Shown here in pieces: positions 59,521 through 64,000 of a stretch of DNA of 64,000 nt. The notes beneath the pieces are model-generated. The model worked only from the letters and a program-made list of their open reading frames with translations. It ran no database searches and was not told the DNA's origin. The number at the start of each line of letters is the position of its first letter. The first letter of the stretch is position 1. Location: positions 301,187-365,186 of the forward strand of contig MNCI01018878.1 in the NCBI GenBank assembly GCA_015680685.1, written 5' to 3'. The position numbers and the translations under genes are program-made. This DNA comes from Gnetum montanum (lineage: Eukaryota > Streptophyta > Gnetopsida > Gnetales > Gnetaceae).

Positions 59521-60920
59521 AATTAGTAAATATTTTTCTTTTTCTTTGGTTTTATAATTTTTTTTTTCTAATTTTTCATCTTTCAATTTGTTGTTTTATC
59601 TTTTTGAGGATGATCTCATTCGTAAATAAAATACTCATGTGACTAGTTGGTTGAGGTGTTGTTTTATGCTATCGAGTCACAAGTGACTAATTATTTGGAC
59701 AATGAGCCCACAACATCCACCCACTCATTCTATTAATAAAAGGTTATACTCTGGGTACGATGATATTCTTGTCATCATTAAAATTTAAAGTAACTTTGTA
59801 CTCATTATGCCTGGAGTAAAAAGTGATGGACTAAGAGGGAATGGCAAGGGTGTGACATCAAGGGGACTTGTGGATTCTCTCTGGTGACATTTGTATGTGC
59901 TATCATGTAGATTGGTTATACTAAGATCCTTGTAGATTTGACGAAAAATGGTAGTAAGAGTTTTAATAAAGGCACTTAATAAAGGAAATCAATGCTATTC
60001 TGGGAGGTTCCACTGGAAAGACATGCATCCATGCCTAAAGGTTGGTGGCTTCTGAAGATGACCATTGGAAAAGACAAAGTGCCAAAGCGGCTAGACGAAG
60101 AAAAAGAAAAGAAAGAAGAAAAACAGCAAAGAAAAGATAAAAAAAACGTGCTGCAGAAAAATTCAAATCACTCCTCCCTTGCGCAAAATGCTAAGTGATC
60201 ATACGCTTTACTGTTGTGATGCTCTTATGGTTGTCTATCATTGAGATGAAACAATGCGATGTCACTGATCAGAGGTATGGACTTGGTTTTAATCTTGGCG
60301 CAAAAGGCTAATGGTACTTTAATCACACACAACATTTAGGATTCATTGTGCTAAGAGTTGGTTACCTCATGTCCTGATCTCTACAATCCCTTCTACGATT
60401 CCTCTCATCTTACTATCCAAGTACTTCTAACTTGTGTCTTGTGTGGCATAGAATTCATACATCATAGAGGTGGTGCTTAACATGTGTGTGTTTTGTTGCA
60501 CAAGTGTAGGTTGCATTTAACCTTTCTAGTGCCTACGGACATTTTAAGGTGTGATTACACAAGGGAATTATAGGTTGGAACCTGCTTTGGGGAGGATCCA
60601 CTTGCATGACTTTTGTAATTTGTACTTGTTGCACACCAGCACATCATTTTATACCCTTTGAGTACTCCATTGCCAAATCTATTATTTCTTTTGTCATCAT
60701 TTTATTAGCATTTCTCAGAACCATTACATGTCCTTTCATGTGTCACCCAAATGGATTAGGTCTGACATTAAACTTTTAGGGCAACTTCCTTAAAAAATCT
60801 CTAACTTTAGAATCACACTAAGCAACGAATGAAACATTTTTTAAAGGCAATGAGTAAGGTATAAGATAACCAAATTTCTTTAAACAACCTTACTAACAAT
60901 CGGTCCTTGTGTGATTACAG
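59521..60920 (+). other. Noncoding middle of element D
   Basis: It matches 17176-19035 of element A, including the GTGTGACATCAAGGGGACTT block (about 59850) and the CTAGTGCCTACGGACA...GGAACCTGCTTTGGGGAGGA block (about 60526-60609). It ends GTGTGATTACAG at 60920, directly before an ATG. Confidence 0.7.
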
Positions 60921-61358
60921 ATGGCCCCTAAAAGAGGATAGCAAGGAGGACCTTCTCAAGGTGTAGTTAAACACCCAAGAGGAGGAAAAGGCCAAGGACC
61001 TTATGTAGAACATGCAAAGAAGGAGGCATAATCATTCAGCATCCATCAAGAAACTCCTATCACTACACAATTTGGCCAAGAAAAAGGTGGAGAGGTCAAG
61101 GCCAGAGCCTATGAAGAGGAATGATGGCTATTTGCAGCATGGTATGTCAAGGCCAATCAAGTGTTCCCGTAGTTGCCGTGTCTGTGGGAAGTGTCGACTC
61201 CATCAAACATTGGAACATTAGCATGGATGGATTATGATCCTCAGATGGAAGAGGATAAACTTCAGACACTTCTTCAATAGTATTAATCTCAGAAGCCTGG
61301 AGCGCAAGACAAAGGAAAGGCACCAATGGAGGAGCCACCACCACTAGAAACCACATGA
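60921..61358 (+). pseudogene. Element D extra ORF, internally deleted
   Basis: It begins MAPKRG, then TAG where CAG is likely. Near 61085 the N-terminal part is joined to the extreme C-terminal part (equivalent to A about 21525), removing roughly 2.3 kb of the gene. It ends EEPPPLETT-TGA. Confidence 0.65.
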
Positions 61359-61531
61359 GTTCCACAAGTTTTGTATTTTGTGTCTATGTCCAAATTTTGT
61401 TTAATCCCAACTACAGCATGAAATAATCCATGTCATTCAATAATCCCATACCTATCCACTGTTTGTAACTGAATGAACTTGTTCCTCACTTTGTTTGACT
61501 TGAGGACGAGTTTTTATTCTGTCATGGGGTA

Positions 61532-62414
61532 TGATGAGTCCTGATATCAGACCCTTGATATCGGACCCCTGATATCGGATCCGTGATACCAGGTACGCAA
61601 TATCGTGGCCTGGGCAATGATATCGAATATATGATATTGTGATTCCTGTGTCGGCCTATAAATATAGCACTCGAGCACACATGAAGGGGGTCTTTGGTTT
61701 TGGATCTTTTGTCAAGTAATACAGTAGAGTCTTTTTGTCAATTTTCAATTAGTTTTCAATTCTTTCCCAAGTGCATGCCTGCAGTGTGATGATTATAATT
61801 GTACGAAACCTTTATTTGAGTGTGACATACTTGGACACACACATGACCAGCAATAAAGATCGAGATTACTCCATCATTTTAGCATTCACTTAGTTTAATT
61901 ATATACTTGTTTAATTGTTATTGTTGTTATTTATAGTTTTCTTAGTTAATATTTCTTTATTGTCATTTACTATTCCTGTTGTTAAATGTGGATTGAGTAT
62001 GACTTAATCATGAAAATTTAAGTGTAACTACTTGGTAACCTAGTAGCTTCTCTAGTAAGGCCTAAGTAATGTACGCTTGGTAATCCCAGAAGTAGTACAC
62101 AAGGTCCAAGATGCTCATGGATGATTGAGGATGGATGCTCATCGCACTTTGGTTAGCTTGGATTTTATTTTCCATTGCCAGTTAGCTTAATCAAGATTGT
62201 TTTCCATTATCTCTAGGAGTAACATTAGTTAGAACAACATCATACACCTCATACGTGACAAAGCAAATACTAGTCCAGGTGGGAAGACAACAAACTGTGA
62301 TCAATGTGTAACTATCTAGATACCACAATTAGTTCATTTGTGGAGTTCGACTGGTTCATGTGTGAATGCTTGTGATTCATATGGTTGGGCGTAGGGGTAC
62401 CTCATCACTCATTA
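61532..62414 (+). repeat. Element D 3' LTR with the longest GATATC array
   Basis: It begins TGATGAGTCC and ends ACTCATTA. GATATC-type hexamers start at 61543, 61557, 61571, 61585, 61599, 61619 and 61633, with TATAAATA at 61657-61664. Confidence 0.85.
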
Positions 62415-62600
62415 ATGATCAATTGATGATAGATGTTGAAAATTGTTGGAGTGTTGAATATTGAATAGATGAGTGTTGATGAATATTGATGAATAATGGT
62501 GAATGATGAATTAAATCTTTAATTGATGAAATTACTATAAATGCAAATATTTTTTCATAGTCGATGTGTTTCTTTTATCTAAATCTTCTTACAACAAGTA
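62415..62600. repeat. TGATGAATA-rich low-complexity stretch
   Basis: Irregular TGATGAAT/TGTTGAAT repeats at about 62415-62520, with no gene. Confidence 0.5.
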
Positions 62601-62619
62601 TTATTTTGTGTTTAATAAT

Positions 62620-64000
62620 TTCTCTTTTTTATTATATTTTGTTTTGTATAGTCATTTGCAATCAATAATCTTTTTCCTTTTTCTATATTGCAAGTGTTGT
62701 TCTTCATGATAACTTCATATTCCTTGTCCATGACTTCCTTCCATCTTTTAATCTTAGATGCTTCTTGTATGTTGATTAGTTGTTGACTAAGGGATGAGTA
62801 GGCAAGATTGAATTAGATTTAGTTGTCCTTGTTTCAAAATTTGTATATAGCATTTGATCTTGAGGGTGGTCTCTTTGAACCAAAGGCTTAGGTTTATTTT
62901 GGATTTTTATTTTTCATTATTTTTCTAAAGCTCATTTATGCCAAATTATTTCTTAATAAATACTACATCCTAGATGAGTACTTTTGTGTTCGCTTTGGTT
63001 ATAGTATTTGTATCCACTTGTTTTTATGTCATAGCCAAGAAACATTCATTGTTTCCTTTATTGTCCAACTTGTTGAGAAACTGTTTTGGAATTTTTAGTA
63101 ATGACATCCCAATGTTTTCATGTACTTGATATTTGGTAGCTTTTTGTAAAATGATTCATAGGGTAACTTGTCTTTGTTGCTACTACTAATGATTCTGTTG
63201 GTGATGTAGGTTGCCATAGTCATTGACTTGCTCTTTGTTTTGTAATGATGCATTTTAAAGAAAACACCTCATCATGTCATGTAAGGTTCTATTTTTTTTC
63301 TCTACAACTCTATTTGATTGGGATTATATCCACATGTTATTTGATGGAAAATTCCTTATTTTGAAAAAAAATTTCAATTTTTTGTTGATAAATTCCTCTA
63401 GTCGATTTGTCTAATATAATGTAGTATGATTCTTGGTGCTGTGTATGATGGTATAGAAATCTTTAAATTTGTTTACAACTTCAATTTTAGTTAACATGTT
63501 GTATGCCCAAGTAAATTTGAAGTAATCATCCACCATGAAAAAAGGTAAAATATTCTTCTCCTATTAATGTGGTTTGCATAGGACCAATAAAATCAATGTG
63601 AAGTAGTTCAAGGGATTTGTCTTTTCTTTGCATAGCCATGGTATAAGGACCATTTATTTGTTTTCATTGGATAAAAATTCAATGTTTCTCCTTTAGATTT
63701 TTTCTGATTTGGAGAGCTATAGCATTTTTCAAGTTTTCATCTTTTCAATGTTATTATATGATGTGTGTCCCAACATTGTGAGTTAATGGATGAGTAATGA
63801 TTTTCTGAACTCATTTTAGTGATAATTTTCCTTTATTTATCTTCAAATATTAGTACTTGGATTTTTGGACTTTTTGATTCTTAAACATTATTGTTGATGC
63901 TAATGAGATTTCCTTTCAAGTTAAAATAATCACAATCTATGTAGTGTATTCAATTGTTATAGGTTTTGATCTTTATAATCTTCTCTTCATCAGGTTTTGT
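62620..64000 (-). pseudogene. Ty1/copia integrase to pre-RT fragment, runs off the window
   Basis: Minus-strand translation gives LIDFIGPMQTT near 63590. Further on it gives NPNQIEL and RKKIEPYMT (the NG..ERKNRT region), ATYITNRI, LPYESFYKKLPNI, LRCHY-like GCHY, and near 62740 WKEVMDKEYEVIMKNN (the W..AM..E..A...N segment before RT). This is the copia order integrase then RT. Many stops and frameshifts. The 5' part lies beyond 64000. Confidence 0.7.

Larger units (their letters stand above)
57580..62414 (+). mobile_element. Element D: A-family pol-less element with chimeric 5' LTR
   Basis: The 5' LTR (about 57580-58337) lacks U3 and mixes C-like and A-like sequence. It runs directly into the second half of gag with no PBS. 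The A-type noncoding middle follows, then the acceptor-like site and ATG at 60921, a shortened extra ORF, a polypurine-like tract and a complete 3' LTR (61532-62414). No pol domain is present. Like A, the family appears built on gag plus the extra ORF. Confidence 0.75.

Overview
This window looks like nuclear DNA of a seed plant: one intron-containing plant gene next to about 53 kb of nested, mostly decayed LTR retrotransposons. The AT-rich unique DNA, the age of the elements and the mixture of Athila-like and Tat/Ogre-like Ty3/gypsy families would suit a gymnosperm, but nothing here proves the species. I saw no rRNA, tRNA or bacterial feature.

Region 1 (1-9085). A nine-exon cellulose synthase-like glycosyltransferase gene (2520-7161, minus strand) has all catalytic motifs and a reading frame that closes exactly when spliced. 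Its 5' side carries many short direct duplications and a long foldback (8611-8990) that looks like a MITE or hairpin locus.

Region 2 (9086-26174). A decayed Athila-like element (H1) has a 3' LTR split by a younger element (A, 14190-22685, TSD AGAAA). A has a gag remnant and an extra coiled-coil ORF but no pol. A reverse-oriented fragment (E) follows, with an LTR piece and the same type of extra ORF.

Region 3 (26175-43281). Element B is a 17.1 kb Tat/Ogre-like element with two 1387-bp LTRs and TSD GTCAG. It has gag, protease, RT-RNase H, a second RNase H and integrase. Protease and RT are separated by about 5.3 kb that holds a 48-bp tandem array and an antisense gene on the minus strand (32415-36476). 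I could fit that gene as eight exons with seven GT-AG introns of matching phase and about 1080 codons, broken by only three in-frame stops, with a TATA box of its own. This is the most unusual object in the window.

Region 4 (43282-64000). An inverted Athila-like element (H2, gag to integrase) is followed by element C (51164-55629, TSD GTTGT), a reverse LTR (F), a chimeric pol-less element of the A family (D, about 57580-62414), and a decayed Ty1/copia pol fragment on the minus strand to the end of the window.

Two themes recur. First, the extra, non-pol genes: sense in A, D and E just after a candidate splice acceptor, antisense in B; where the start is intact it reads MAPK. Second, LTRs of A, C and D share a phased promoter: GATATC palindromes about 14 bp apart, the last starting exactly 24 bp before TATAAATA. 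Stop codons and decayed primer-binding sites mostly look like C-to-T changes at methylatable cytosines.
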